This document shows positions 53,090-61,726 of a stretch of 64,000 bases of DNA, one piece after another. The DNA lies in NCBI GenBank assembly GCA_964624145.1, contig CAZUXT010000002.1, positions 62,001 through 126,000 of the forward strand. Direction: 5' to 3'. The first letter of the stretch is position 1. Each line of letters begins with the position of its first letter. Origin of the DNA: WJMT01 sp964624145. Lineage in GTDB: Bacteria; Acidobacteriota; Aminicenantia; Aminicenantales; Aminicenantaceae. Below the pieces are notes generated by a model. It was not told the origin of the DNA. It ran no database searches and saw only the letters and a list, made by a program, of their open reading frames with translations. The position numbers and the translations under genes are program-made.

Positions 53090-55800
53090 TAAGCAAAGAA
53101 AATCCCATGCCTGATTTTTTAGTGAGTCAGCCATGGGCTCGCACGCCGGAAGAGATGCTTAGACAGCTTGGTGTATCTGAAAGACAAGGCCTGAGCGCTT
53201 CTGAAGTCAAAAAAAGAAAGGCCAGATACGGGCCCAACCGGCTTAGAGAAACGAAAAAAAAGAGCGCCTGGGCCATATGGGCCAATCAGTTTAAAAGCCT
53301 TATCATCGGTCTGCTTCTTACAGCCTCTGTTTTATCCTTTGCTTTTAATGAAATTATTGAGGGGATAGCTATAGCGGCTGTGATTGTTATCAATGCGCTT
53401 ATCGGATTCATTACCGAGTTAAAGGCGGTCCGTTCCATGGAGGCTTTAAAGAAATTAGGCGGAGTGACGGCCAGAGTTCGACGTGAAGGGAATGTACAGG
53501 AAATTCATGCAGAGGAAATGGTCCCGGGGGATATCGTGATCTTTGAGGGCGGAGATGTGGTGACAGCGGACATCCGTCTTTTTGAAGCCTCCAAGCTTCA
53601 GGCGGACGAATCCACTCTTACGGGGGAATCCGTGCCCGTTGGCAAAGAACCAGGGCTTTTGGAAAAAGAGGCTCTTCTGGCGGAAAGACACAATATGCTT
53701 TTCAAGGGAACGTCTCTGACCCGGGGATCAGGGGAAGGTGTGGTCGTCCGTACAGGGATGGATACAGAGCTGGGACAGATCTCATCCCTAGTGGAAGAAG
53801 CAGGAGAGGAGACCACGTTGCTGGAAAGACAGCTGAACAGACTGGGGCACAAATTGATCTGGATAACCCTGGTGATCGCCGTATTGGTTGCGGCCAGCGG
53901 AATTTTGGGAGGCAAAGCCGTGTTTTTGATGATAGAAACCTCTATCGCCCTGGCCATTGCAGCCATTCCGGAGGGGCTTCCGATTGTGGCGACGATTGCG
54001 CTTGCAAGAGGGATGTGGCGGATGGCCAGGAGGAACGCCTTGATCAACAGACTCTCAGCCGTAGAAACACTGGGTTCGACAAACATAATCTTTACGGACA
54101 AAACCGGCACTCTCACTGAAAACAGAATGACGGTGACTCAAATCCGGCTTGAATCAGGATTGGTCAGCATTAATAAAGAATTTTTCAAGCGGGGCGAATC
54201 CATTGATCCTTTGAATGACAGGCCTCTGAAACTGGCGTTAGAGACCGGCCTGCTGTGCAATAATGCATCTCTGTCAGGAGATGATTTCTATGAAGAAGAC
54301 AAAGCCGTTGGAGAACCCCTGGAAGCGGCGCTTCTGGTTGCTGCCGCCAAAGCCGGACTCAACAGGAATGAAATCATTGAAAGCCTTCCGGAATCGAGGG
54401 AGGTTGCTTTTGATACAGATGTCATGATGATGGCCACTTATCACAAACACGAAAAAAATTATCGAGTGGCTGTAAAGGGAGCGCCGGAGTCAGTCATCGG
54501 GGCCTGCCTGTTTGTCCAGACAGAAGAGGACCGGATGGGGATGAGCGATCAGGAACGCAAGTACTGGATTGAAAAAAACAATCAAATGGCTGCAGAGGGG
54601 CTCAGGGTCCTGGCTTTGGCGACCAAAGAAGTTGATTCTGTTGAAGCCCAGCCTTATGAAGGCCTTACTTGTATCGGACTTGTTGGCATGCAGGATCCGG
54701 CGCGGGAAGATGTAGCGGACGCCATCAGATCCTGTAAAAAAGCGGGCTTAAGGGTCATAATGGCAACGGGTGACCAGGAAAGAACAGCGCGTAATATCGG
54801 GCTGGCCGTCGGTATAATAAGCGGAAAGAATGCCGAGGTCATTCATGGAGGCGAACTTCAAAATCTCGATGAATGGGAGAGTGAAGAAAAACTTCAGCAT
54901 ATTCTCAGATCATCGATCTTTGCCCGGATCAGTCCGAAACAGAAGCTGGACCTTATCGACCTCTTTCAGAAAAACGGTTTCACCGTGGCTATGACCGGTG
55001 ACGGAGTGAATGACGCGCCGGCGCTTAAAAAGGCAGATATCGGAGTCGCTATGGGAAAGCGTGGCTCTCAGGTAGCCCGTGAAGCGTCAGACATGGTTCT
55101 TAAGGATGATGCGTTTTCGACCATTGTTTCCGCTGTTGAGCAGGGAAGAGTGATCTTTAATAATATAAGAAGGTTTGTTATCTATCTTCTCTCATGCAAT
55201 ATCAGTGAAATCATGACGGTCTTTCTCGCATCCATGGTGAGCGCTCCCCTGCCCATCCTGCCGCTGCAAATCTTGTTTCTCAATTTTGTGACAGATGTCT
55301 TTCCGGCACTGGCCCTCGGTGCAGGCGAAGGAGATCCGGACATAATGAGGCATCCTCCCCGTGATTCTAAAGAACCGATCATTACCCGGCGGGGCTGGAT
55401 TTTGATAGGGGGATATGGATTCGTCATAACAGCTTCGGTTCTCGGGGCACTGGCCTTGGCGCTTCATTGTTTTGGTATGGCTGAAAAAAGAGCTGTGACC
55501 GTTTCGTTTTTGACGCTGGCTTTTGCTCAATTGTGGCATGTATTCAATATGCGGGATAAAGGTTCACATGTGCTTGTTAATGACATCACCCGAAATTTTT
55601 ATATTTGGGGAGCCTTGCTGCTGTGCGGAGCGCTGCTTCTTCTGGCGGTTTATGTGCCTGTACTGGCATCTGTTCTGAAGTTGGTTCATCCTGGCCTCAA
55701 AGGCTGGATTTTGATTTTGGGAATGAGCTTTGTACCGTATTTGATAGGGCAGCTCTCCCTCGTGTTTAGAGGGAAGCGGGGAAACAGGGAGGTTACTTGA
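53086..55800 (+). CDS. P-type calcium-transporting ATPase (P2A)
   Basis: The 904-residue pump has the cation N-terminal domain and the TGES motif of the A domain. The phosphorylation site is DKTGTLT, and the hinge reads TGDGVNDAPALKKADIGVAMG. Helix 4 has PEGLP, and helix 6 has LNFVTDVFPALALG, the Asn and Asp that bind Ca2+ in SERCA. The ATG overlaps the esterase stop; a Met at 53107 is the alternative. It expels Ca2+ using ATP. Its presence in a glycan operon is unexpected. Confidence 0.92.
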   Translation: MISKENPMPDFLVSQPWARTPEEMLRQLGVSERQGLSASEVKKRKARYGPNRLRETKKKSAWAIWANQFKSLIIGLLLTASVLSFAFNEIIEGIAIAAVIVINALIGFITELKAVRSMEALKKLGGVTARVRREGNVQEIHAEEMVPGDIVIFEGGDVVTADIRLFEASKLQADESTLTGESVPVGKEPGLLEKEALLAERHNMLFKGTSLTRGSGEGVVVRTGMDTELGQISSLVEEAGEETTLLERQLNRLGHKLIWITLVIAVLVAASGILGGKAVFLMIETSIALAIAAIPEGLPIVATIALARGMWRMARRNALINRLSAVETLGSTNIIFTDKTGTLTENRMTVTQIRLESGLVSINKEFFKRGESIDPLNDRPLKLALETGLLCNNASLSGDDFYEEDKAVGEPLEAALLVAAAKAGLNRNEIIESLPESREVAFDTDVMMMATYHKHEKNYRVAVKGAPESVIGACLFVQTEEDRMGMSDQERKYWIEKNNQMAAEGLRVLALATKEVDSVEAQPYEGLTCIGLVGMQDPAREDVADAIRSCKKAGLRVIMATGDQERTARNIGLAVGIISGKNAEVIHGGELQNLDEWESEEKLQHILRSSIFARISPKQKLDLIDLFQKNGFTVAMTGDGVNDAPALKKADIGVAMGKRGSQVAREASDMVLKDDAFSTIVSAVEQGRVIFNNIRRFVIYLLSCNISEIMTVFLASMVSAPLPILPLQILFLNFVTDVFPALALGAGEGDPDIMRHPPRDSKEPIITRRGWILIGGYGFVITASVLGALALALHCFGMAEKRAVTVSFLTLAFAQLWHVFNMRDKGSHVLVNDITRNFYIWGALLLCGALLLLAVYVPVLASVLKLVHPGLKGWILILGMSFVPYLIGQLSLVFRGKRGNREVT

Positions 55801-56521
55801 CTTCGAGCACCTCTCCGGTCTGGGCATGAATGGTAGCAGATGCCGGTCTCCCGTCGATCTCTAATGTTAACCGCCAGGTCGGTTTGTTTATCCAATTAGG
55901 CGGAGTATAGAACTGTTTCACGAAACACTCAATCCTTTTCGCCGTACTGACATCTACTTTGTCTCCATATTTATTTTCCAGAGCCGTAAGGCACTTGTCA
56001 AAAGCCTCCTTACCGCTCATCCGGTTATCCGGAAGAAAAGCATGGCAGTCCTTTGTATAGGAGATGTCTTCAGGTGTTTCCTTTTTTTCTGCAGAAACGA
56101 TTTTTCCTCCCAGCATGAGGACCACGAATTTTTTTCCGTGTTCTCTGCTGGGTGTGTTATCCTGGTCTTCCCTGACAGCGAAATAGGCAGTCCACTGCTT
56201 AGCTGTTCCATCAGGCTTTAAAGATTCCTCCCCTTCAAGGGAATAGAGTTTGGCTTTACTGTCCCATTTTTTCGCTTCTTTTTGCGCCATATTGACAGCG
56301 GCCCGGTCGTCCATGGCTTTGATTTTATCCTGCATTTTTTTTATTTTATCCTGGACTAACCGTGCGACCTGTTCCTTCTTTTTAGAGGCCGCTTCAGTGG
56401 AAGAGGCTGCCGCCTCATCACCGCTTGAAGGTTGAGCATTCTCCCTTCCGCCGCAGCTGTTTGATAACATGAATCCAATAATCATGAATAATCCCAGAAA
56501 TAATGTCGCATGTTTTTTCAT
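55793..56521 (-). CDS. Lipoprotein with PepSY-like C-terminus
   Basis: The signal ends at SNSCGG. A charged helical stretch (residues 40-80, Lys/Gln/Glu) follows. The C-terminal ~60 residues (WRLTLEIDGRPASATIHAQTG) resemble a PepSY-type strand pattern. The gene overlaps the 3' end of the convergent ATPase by eight bases. Function unknown. Confidence 0.65.
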   Translation of the reverse strand: MKKHATLFLGLFMIIGFMLSNSCGGRENAQPSSGDEAAASSTEAASKKKEQVARLVQDKIKKMQDKIKAMDDRAAVNMAQKEAKKWDSKAKLYSLEGEESLKPDGTAKQWTAYFAVREDQDNTPSREHGKKFVVLMLGGKIVSAEKKETPEDISYTKDCHAFLPDNRMSGKEAFDKCLTALENKYGDKVDVSTAKRIECFVKQFYTPPNWINKPTWRLTLEIDGRPASATIHAQTGEVLEVK

Positions 56522-56627
56522 ATCGACTCCTTCTCTTTTAAGGAAATTATAGGCAATAGATCTGTCCTGTCAATGAATGATACAGAGAGGAAGAATTTTA
56601 TTCGGGAAGGTACCGGCCTGCCGGGAC

Positions 56628-57515
56628 CTAATTGTGAGAAAGACCGGGAAGGCCCTTCTGGGAAGCTTTTATGCCGGACTTGCTTGGATCAAGGCCTGAA
56701 TATTCCAGTTCCATCTCTATGAGTTCTTTGTTCTGGTAAAGGCTTAGGCAGATTCTGGTTTCTATGTTCTCCCAGCAGGTTGTTTGCAAAAGAAGAAGAG
56801 AGTCAGGATAACCGCTGCCCTTCATGGAAAGGGTCCTGTCCATCGTGTCCTGCCTGGATGCTCTCTCCTCTTTAGGATTACCGTATCTCTGGGTCAGGGC
56901 ACTTTTTATTAAGACGTGGTCTTCTCTATTCAGGGATTTCTCAAGATATTTTTCAGAAACATAATACACGGCTCTGACCAAATTGTCCTGGGAAAAGAAA
57001 TAGGTCAGGAGGCATCTCCTATCCATAAGTTCTGCATCATATTTTAGAGTTGTTGATTCACCTGTGTCTTTTCTGTCTAATGGAGGCCCTTCGTTAAGCA
57101 TGACCTGTTCCTGATTCATCCCCCAGTGAATATTTCTGAAGCGGGATCCATATCCATATTTGTTTGTCTCGGTTGATCCTTTATCTATGACAATCACTTT
57201 GGTCACACGGAACAGCTTTTTCACTGCACAATCCGGTATATACCCGGACGATGTAAAGCCCGAATCCTTGAGATTAAAGTAGATATAATACCAGCGGGAT
57301 TTTATTTTTAGAGAAGAGGCTAAAGTGACCACATCTCCCCTATTTAAGAGGCCGATTACCTGACTGGCTGTATCCGGCTTAAGGTAGATGCTGGCTTTAT
57401 CTGCGGTAATCTCAAGTTTTTTATTGTAAGCACCGGATGTGCCCTGGATGAGGAGGAAAAGAAGCAAAGCACAAAGCACGCACCGAACCCTTCCTTTTGC
57501 TTTGTGTGTCATCAT
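56628..57515 (-). CDS. Exported protein with bacterial SH3-like domain
   Basis: After a signal (LLLFLLIQGTSGA), residues 33-95 look like an SH3b domain (ITADKASIYLKPDTASQVIGLL, WYYIYF, GYIPD). The rest, about 180 residues, is unrecognised and includes HWGMNQEQVMLNEG, a pattern seen in periplasmic helper proteins. SH3b domains often bind peptidoglycan or peptides. Confidence 0.7.
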   Translation of the reverse strand: MMTHKAKGRVRCVLCALLLFLLIQGTSGAYNKKLEITADKASIYLKPDTASQVIGLLNRGDVVTLASSLKIKSRWYYIYFNLKDSGFTSSGYIPDCAVKKLFRVTKVIVIDKGSTETNKYGYGSRFRNIHWGMNQEQVMLNEGPPLDRKDTGESTTLKYDAELMDRRCLLTYFFSQDNLVRAVYYVSEKYLEKSLNREDHVLIKSALTQRYGNPKEERASRQDTMDRTLSMKGSGYPDSLLLLQTTCWENIETRICLSLYQNKELIEMELEYSGLDPSKSGIKASQKGLPGLSHN

Positions 57516-57667
57516 CTGTTACCACTTCCTATTATCTTAAACAATATTTTTGAGATTTCAATCGCCATATGTGATGATTTTTTCAGGAAGAAAATCCTCT
57601 TTAAAGGTGATGTTTGACCGGGGATCTAACCCTGGAGTTTCATATCAGATAGAATGATTGAATTTTT

Positions 57668-59007
57668 TCAGCGAAGGTATCCCAGGGATTTAAGCGCTTC
57701 GGTCTCTTTTTGGGACAATTTGGATGTTTCGTTTTGTTTGTTATCCAGATACCCATGTTTTTTATAAAATTTATCGTACTCTGCGTCCATGAAATCAAAC
57801 AGCTTCTTTTTATCTTTATACAGGTTTTCTTTCTGGAAGGGATCCTCGAGGTCATTGAAAAGATAATGGCTGTCTGTATTGAGCCTTTTCGAAAAGGCGG
57901 GTTTTATCCTTACGGAATGATATTTATGATGGACCACAGCCCTTGATTTATTGCAGCCGTATATGAATATCATTCTATTCTTGGTTTCCTTGAACAAAGG
58001 GATTCCTTGAATTTCATAAGGAGGGGAAAGGCCTACTTTATCCAAAATTGTGGGATAGACGTCCATTAGGCTCACAGGATATTTCAGGCGTCTCCCTTTT
58101 TCTTCAGGGAGCCTTATTATCAGGGGGACTCTGGCACTCGCATTGAAAGTAAGAGGGCCGTGACTGTAATAATAATTATGTTCTCCCAGATCCTCTCCGT
58201 GGTCAGCGCTGAAGATGATGATGGAATTCTTGTGATACCCTTTTTCATAAATGAGATTGAAGATTTTCCCCATCTCCGAGTCTATGTATTTGACAGCTCC
58301 GTCATAGAGGGATAGAAAATACCCTTCGTTCGTATTTTTATCCAATTTGACATTGCCCGTTCCGATAAATTTATTTTTTACTTTTTTCAGATCTCTCCCT
58401 TCGGGTCTTTTTTCCACAAACTTTTCCGGGGGGATATAAGGGGTATGGGGTTCCAGGTAATTGGCCCATAAAAAGAAGGGCTTGTTTTTCTTTTTTTTAA
58501 GGAAATCCATGATGGTTTTTGTGATAAAAGGAGTTGATTCCTTTTTTTCTTCAATCTCGTCCCATACTTCTATGTATTCATCAAATCCCTGGTTAAAGTT
58601 ATATTTTTTGCCAGGTTCGTGTTATCGACGACAGCAAAGTTTTGATAGCCCTTCATTTTAAGTATTTCAGCCAGGGTGATATGTCTCGGGTCAAGAGAAT
58701 CCATGATCGGTCTCGTTTTATGGACAAAAGGATGAAGTCCTGTCATAAAGGATGCGTATGACGCAGATGTTTTTGGCACCGGGCAGTATGCAAATTCAAA
58801 GAGAAGCGACTTTTCAGCAAATGCATCGATGTTAGGGGACGTATGATATTCATATCCGTATGTTGACAGATGATCGGCTCTAAGGGTATCAATAGTGATG
58901 ATAATGATGTTTAAATTGTCAGTTTGTTTTCGGCCGGCTTTATCACAGTGGACAAGGAATGCGGTCAACAACATGATGAGGAAAATATAGAAAAGACACT
59001 TTTTCAT
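57668..59007 (-). pseudogene. Sulfatase-like (alkaline phosphatase superfamily) gene with a frameshift
   Basis: Two frames together make one sulfatase-like protein. The first (59007 to 58570) has a signal, then ITIDTLRADHLSTYGY with metal-binding Asp, and PKTSASYASFMTGLHP, where known sulfatases have C/S-x-P-x-R. The second (58510 to 57668) carries FSADHGEDLGEH and LMDVYPTILDKVGL. The frames would join if a run of six A (58604-58609 on the minus strand) had seven. The codons over the gap then read smoothly (YNFNQGFDEYIEVWDEI). Real loss, sequencing error or slippage are all possible. Confidence 0.8.
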
Positions 59008-59119
59008 ATGCAATTTTTATCAGATATGAATTTTTAAGTCAATGAAACAGGGAGGGCAAAACATCCGCACAAATGAAATAAGAATGACTGTTCGTTGGTG
59101 TGAGTTAAATGGATAATAA

Positions 59120-59160
59120 GATACAATTCTGTATCTTTAGAGACACAGCTTTGATATAAT
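59120..59160 (+). promoter_or_regulatory. Promoter with palindrome upstream of the 59190 gene
   Basis: TGATATAAT (59152-59160) is an extended -10 box. GATACA-ATTC-TGTATC (59120-59135) sits just before the expected -35 position. A regulator could bind there. Confidence 0.45.
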
Positions 59161-59189
59161 GAAACGCACAGGATACAGAGAGGAACAAA

Positions 59190-59813
59190 ATGGAATGGAG
59201 TAAAGTTCTTCCCGCTGTCGTAGCGGTTTTGGCTGCCTTTTTGCTACCGCTTGTTTTTTCCAAACGCAGTAAAGAGAGTGGGAAAAAAATAAGCAGCCAC
59301 TCTCAGAATCTTCATAGACTTGGGATTGAGTTTGAGAAAATAGAAAAAGGGGATGGAAGCATTGAGTTTATTAAAAAATTATCTTGGGGACAAAAAGCAG
59401 AAGATATTTTTAAGATAAAAAATAAGAATATTGATTTTATTTTTCTCATAAGTGAAACCAGTCAGTATGGAGTGAACTATTCTTTGGATTATATTATCCG
59501 GAACACATTCAATGTAAGGGACGAGCCTATCAGGAATACCAGAATGAAGCTGATAAAGGATTCCTTAATTGGAGGAAAGACTGTCGATGTTCTATGGAAA
59601 GGCGACGCCTATCTTTCGCAAAAGCTTAATATGGATTATGCGTTAAAGGACAAACTGAAGAATACGGGATTAAGGGAATTGAAACTGAGTCTAAAAATAA
59701 TACCGGAAAAAAAACATGGTTACACCAGAATAAAAACAAATTTTGTCTCCCCATCACAGGATTTGCTCTTTTTTATTGATTCCATTGCAGGACATATAAA
59801 GACGGGGTTTTGA
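59190..59813 (+). CDS. Protein of unknown function with N-terminal membrane segment
   Basis: A 207-residue product. A short start precedes one hydrophobic segment (LPAVVAVLAAFLLPLVF) and basic residues. The rest is a soluble domain with YSLDYIIRNTFNVRD and LKLSLKIIPEKKHGYTRIKTNF, which I do not recognise. AGAGAGGAAC precedes the ATG, and a promoter lies 30 bases upstream. It is followed by a methyltransferase gene after 48 bases. Confidence 0.6.
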   Translation: MEWSKVLPAVVAVLAAFLLPLVFSKRSKESGKKISSHSQNLHRLGIEFEKIEKGDGSIEFIKKLSWGQKAEDIFKIKNKNIDFIFLISETSQYGVNYSLDYIIRNTFNVRDEPIRNTRMKLIKDSLIGGKTVDVLWKGDAYLSQKLNMDYALKDKLKNTGLRELKLSLKIIPEKKHGYTRIKTNFVSPSQDLLFFIDSIAGHIKTGF

Positions 59814-59861
59814 GGAGAGCCGCAGGGCAGTGACGGGTCATCAAATAAAAACAGACCATTT

Positions 59862-61190
59862 ATGAGACCGACAACCTGGAGAAAGATCAAGTATCATTTA
59901 TGGGGGCGTGCTGTCTTCTCCAATAGATTTTATGATTTTTTTCTGAGGCCGTTTGACAGGATTTATTGTGAAGTTGTATCCACAAGGGATTTAAAAAAAG
60001 AGAGGGAGAGAGGGATCCCTATGAATAAAATATGCCAGGCATCTGATTTGAATAATCCTGAGTGGAGAGATGTCCTATCGGAATTGAAATTGAGTTTGGA
60101 TGAGGCGGGTTTTCACCGTAAGGCCTGGGAACATGTGCACATCATTTTATCCGCTAAAAGAATGAAGCTTCTAACTCCGGATTCCATATGCTTGGCAGTT
60201 GGAGCGGGAAGAGAAAATCTGCTTTATTACCTGGCCTATAAGGTGAAGGAAGTCTGGGGTATCGATCTGTACAAGGGAGAATTTTTCGGGGGCGAGGATG
60301 AAGCGGATATTCCTTTGTCAACAAAGAAGTACGCACCGTTTCCCTATCCCGAAGAAAAACTAAGGCTTTTACGCATGGATGCCCTCAATCTGGAGTTTGA
60401 TGACAGTACCTTTGATTTTATTTTTTCATCATCCTCTATTGAGCACTTTGGGTCTGAAAAAGAAATCCTGAGGTCACTCAAGGAGATATACCGGGTGTTA
60501 AAACCCGGAGGAGCTGCTTTTTTAACTACGGAACTCAGGCTGAACAGGTTGGGAAGATCTATCAAGAATATTAAGGTCCTTCCTTTTCATGACCTGATTT
60601 CACTTTTCAGGGAAGCCGGGTTCTGCATCACAGACGACTTTGACCTAAGGGTTGAGAAAGAATATCTCGATGACTGGATCAAGCTTCCCGATGATGTTTT
60701 CAGAAGACCTCATGTCATATTAAGATACTTCAATACGGTTCTGACTTCCATACATGCGGTGCTGGAAAAAGAGGGAGGGGAAGCAATCAGGGGGAATGAG
60801 ACAGTGCCTTCCATCCCCGATTTTATTTACAGAGGGGATATTTATGTTTCCGCCCCAGAAAAAAGAGTAAAAAAAAAGGAAAAAGTCACCCTTTCTATCA
60901 CACTCAAAAACAGCAGTAATTTCACCTGGGTCTCCACCGGGTACTCACACCGGATTTCACTCGGGATCAAGCTTTTCAATGCAAAAAGAGAACTGGTGGA
61001 AAGAGATTACCTGACTTTAGTCCTGCCTAAGGAAACAGCCCCGGGCGAGACCATTGAGTTCTCAGCGGAGATTACAGCTCCTTATAAAAAGGGATTTTGG
61101 ATTCTTGAATTCGACCTAAAAAAAGAACTGGTTGTCTGGTTTTCCCAAAAAGGAAACCAGACCTTTGACTTAAAGCTGGAAGTAATCTAA
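59862..61190 (+). CDS. SAM-dependent methyltransferase with C-terminal Ig-like domain
   Basis: Residues about 95-280 hold a methyltransferase: AVGAGRENLLYYLA (SAM loop), VWGIDLYKG, and FDFIFSSSSIEHFGS with YRVLKPGG. Residues 325-442 form an immunoglobulin-like domain (VSAPEKRVKKKEKVTLSITL, KETAPGETIEFSAEI), the kind found at the C-terminus of Wzt-like polysaccharide-export proteins. Together they point to modification of a surface polysaccharide. The substrate is unknown. Confidence 0.8.
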   Translation: MRPTTWRKIKYHLWGRAVFSNRFYDFFLRPFDRIYCEVVSTRDLKKERERGIPMNKICQASDLNNPEWRDVLSELKLSLDEAGFHRKAWEHVHIILSAKRMKLLTPDSICLAVGAGRENLLYYLAYKVKEVWGIDLYKGEFFGGEDEADIPLSTKKYAPFPYPEEKLRLLRMDALNLEFDDSTFDFIFSSSSIEHFGSEKEILRSLKEIYRVLKPGGAAFLTTELRLNRLGRSIKNIKVLPFHDLISLFREAGFCITDDFDLRVEKEYLDDWIKLPDDVFRRPHVILRYFNTVLTSIHAVLEKEGGEAIRGNETVPSIPDFIYRGDIYVSAPEKRVKKKEKVTLSITLKNSSNFTWVSTGYSHRISLGIKLFNAKRELVERDYLTLVLPKETAPGETIEFSAEITAPYKKGFWILEFDLKKELVVWFSQKGNQTFDLKLEVI

Positions 61191-61214
61191 AAGCAGGGAA
61201 GAGGCGTTTTCACT

Positions 61215-61230
61215 TGTCCGATAACGGACA
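61215..61230 (+). promoter_or_regulatory. Upstream palindrome, likely sigma-54 activator site
   Basis: TGTCCG-ATAA-CGGACA, a perfect inverted repeat, lies about 80 bases before the sigma-54 promoter. A half-site, CGGACA, recurs at 61247-61252. This is the normal distance for an enhancer-binding protein of the NtrC type. Confidence 0.6.
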
Positions 61231-61307
61231 TCTATTGTTACAACAGCGGACATCCATTTCAAGGGGTTGCCTCCTCTTTTCTCTATTACCTCCAGGAGCA
61301 TTAAAGA

Positions 61308-61323
61308 TGGCACGGTTCTTGCA
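61308..61323 (+). promoter_or_regulatory. Sigma-54 (-24/-12) promoter
   Basis: TGGCACG-GTTC-TTGCA matches the full consensus TGGCACG-N4-TTGCW. The GG and GC pairs have the required spacing. Transcription should start near 61335, leaving a ~130-base leader before the small gene at 61465. Confidence 0.75.
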
Positions 61324-61464
61324 TTCTCATATGGCGAAAGGACGTTTTAGAATGAAGATGACGCAAAGAAATATTTCAGAAAAAGACAACTTTTTGACAC
61401 CAATATACGTTTATATAGGTGACAATGAAAATAAAAATGAAAATAACCATAAGGAGAATATAAA

Positions 61465-61650
61465 ATGAAACTCAGAACAAAAGTAGCGATTTTTTTGTTA
61501 GCGTGTTTTCTTACGTTTGTCGGATTCAACTTGATTATCCCCGCAGGAGCTGTTGATATGATGAAGATTGGGAAGACTGATGGCTATAAGATCATTTCCA
61601 ATGTTCTTTTTGTCAGCGCAGTGAAGGACTCCCCTTCCCTCAAAGGATGA
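61465..61650 (+). CDS. Small exported or membrane peptide (61 residues)
   Basis: AAGGAG lies just before the ATG. The product has a basic start, a long hydrophobic helix (residues 8-31, IFLLACFLTFVGFNLIIPAG) and a short soluble tail (DGYKIISNVLFV, ending SPSLKG). I do not recognise a family. The exact sigma-54 promoter upstream argues that it is a true, tightly controlled gene. A structured element follows its stop. Confidence 0.65.
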   Translation: MKLRTKVAIFLLACFLTFVGFNLIIPAGAVDMMKIGKTDGYKIISNVLFVSAVKDSPSLKG

Positions 61651-61672
61651 CCCCATTGCTTATCGATCACTG

Positions 61673-61714
61673 CTGGCGGAGCGCGCATTCTTCAGCTAGG
61701 GCCCTAGCCGCCAG
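61673..61714. terminator. Structured element between convergent genes
   Basis: CTGGCGG (61673-61679) pairs with CCGCCAG (61708-61714). Inside lies the palindrome CTAGGGCCCTAG (61696-61707). No T run follows, so it may act as a bidirectional stop or be a REP-like repeat. Confidence 0.45.
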
Positions 61715-61726
61715 TAAAGATTGTGT

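Noticed and set aside
61214..61468. 84-residue frame before the small peptide gene
   Set aside because: It starts with TTG inside the palindrome and runs over the sigma-54 promoter; no ribosome site.
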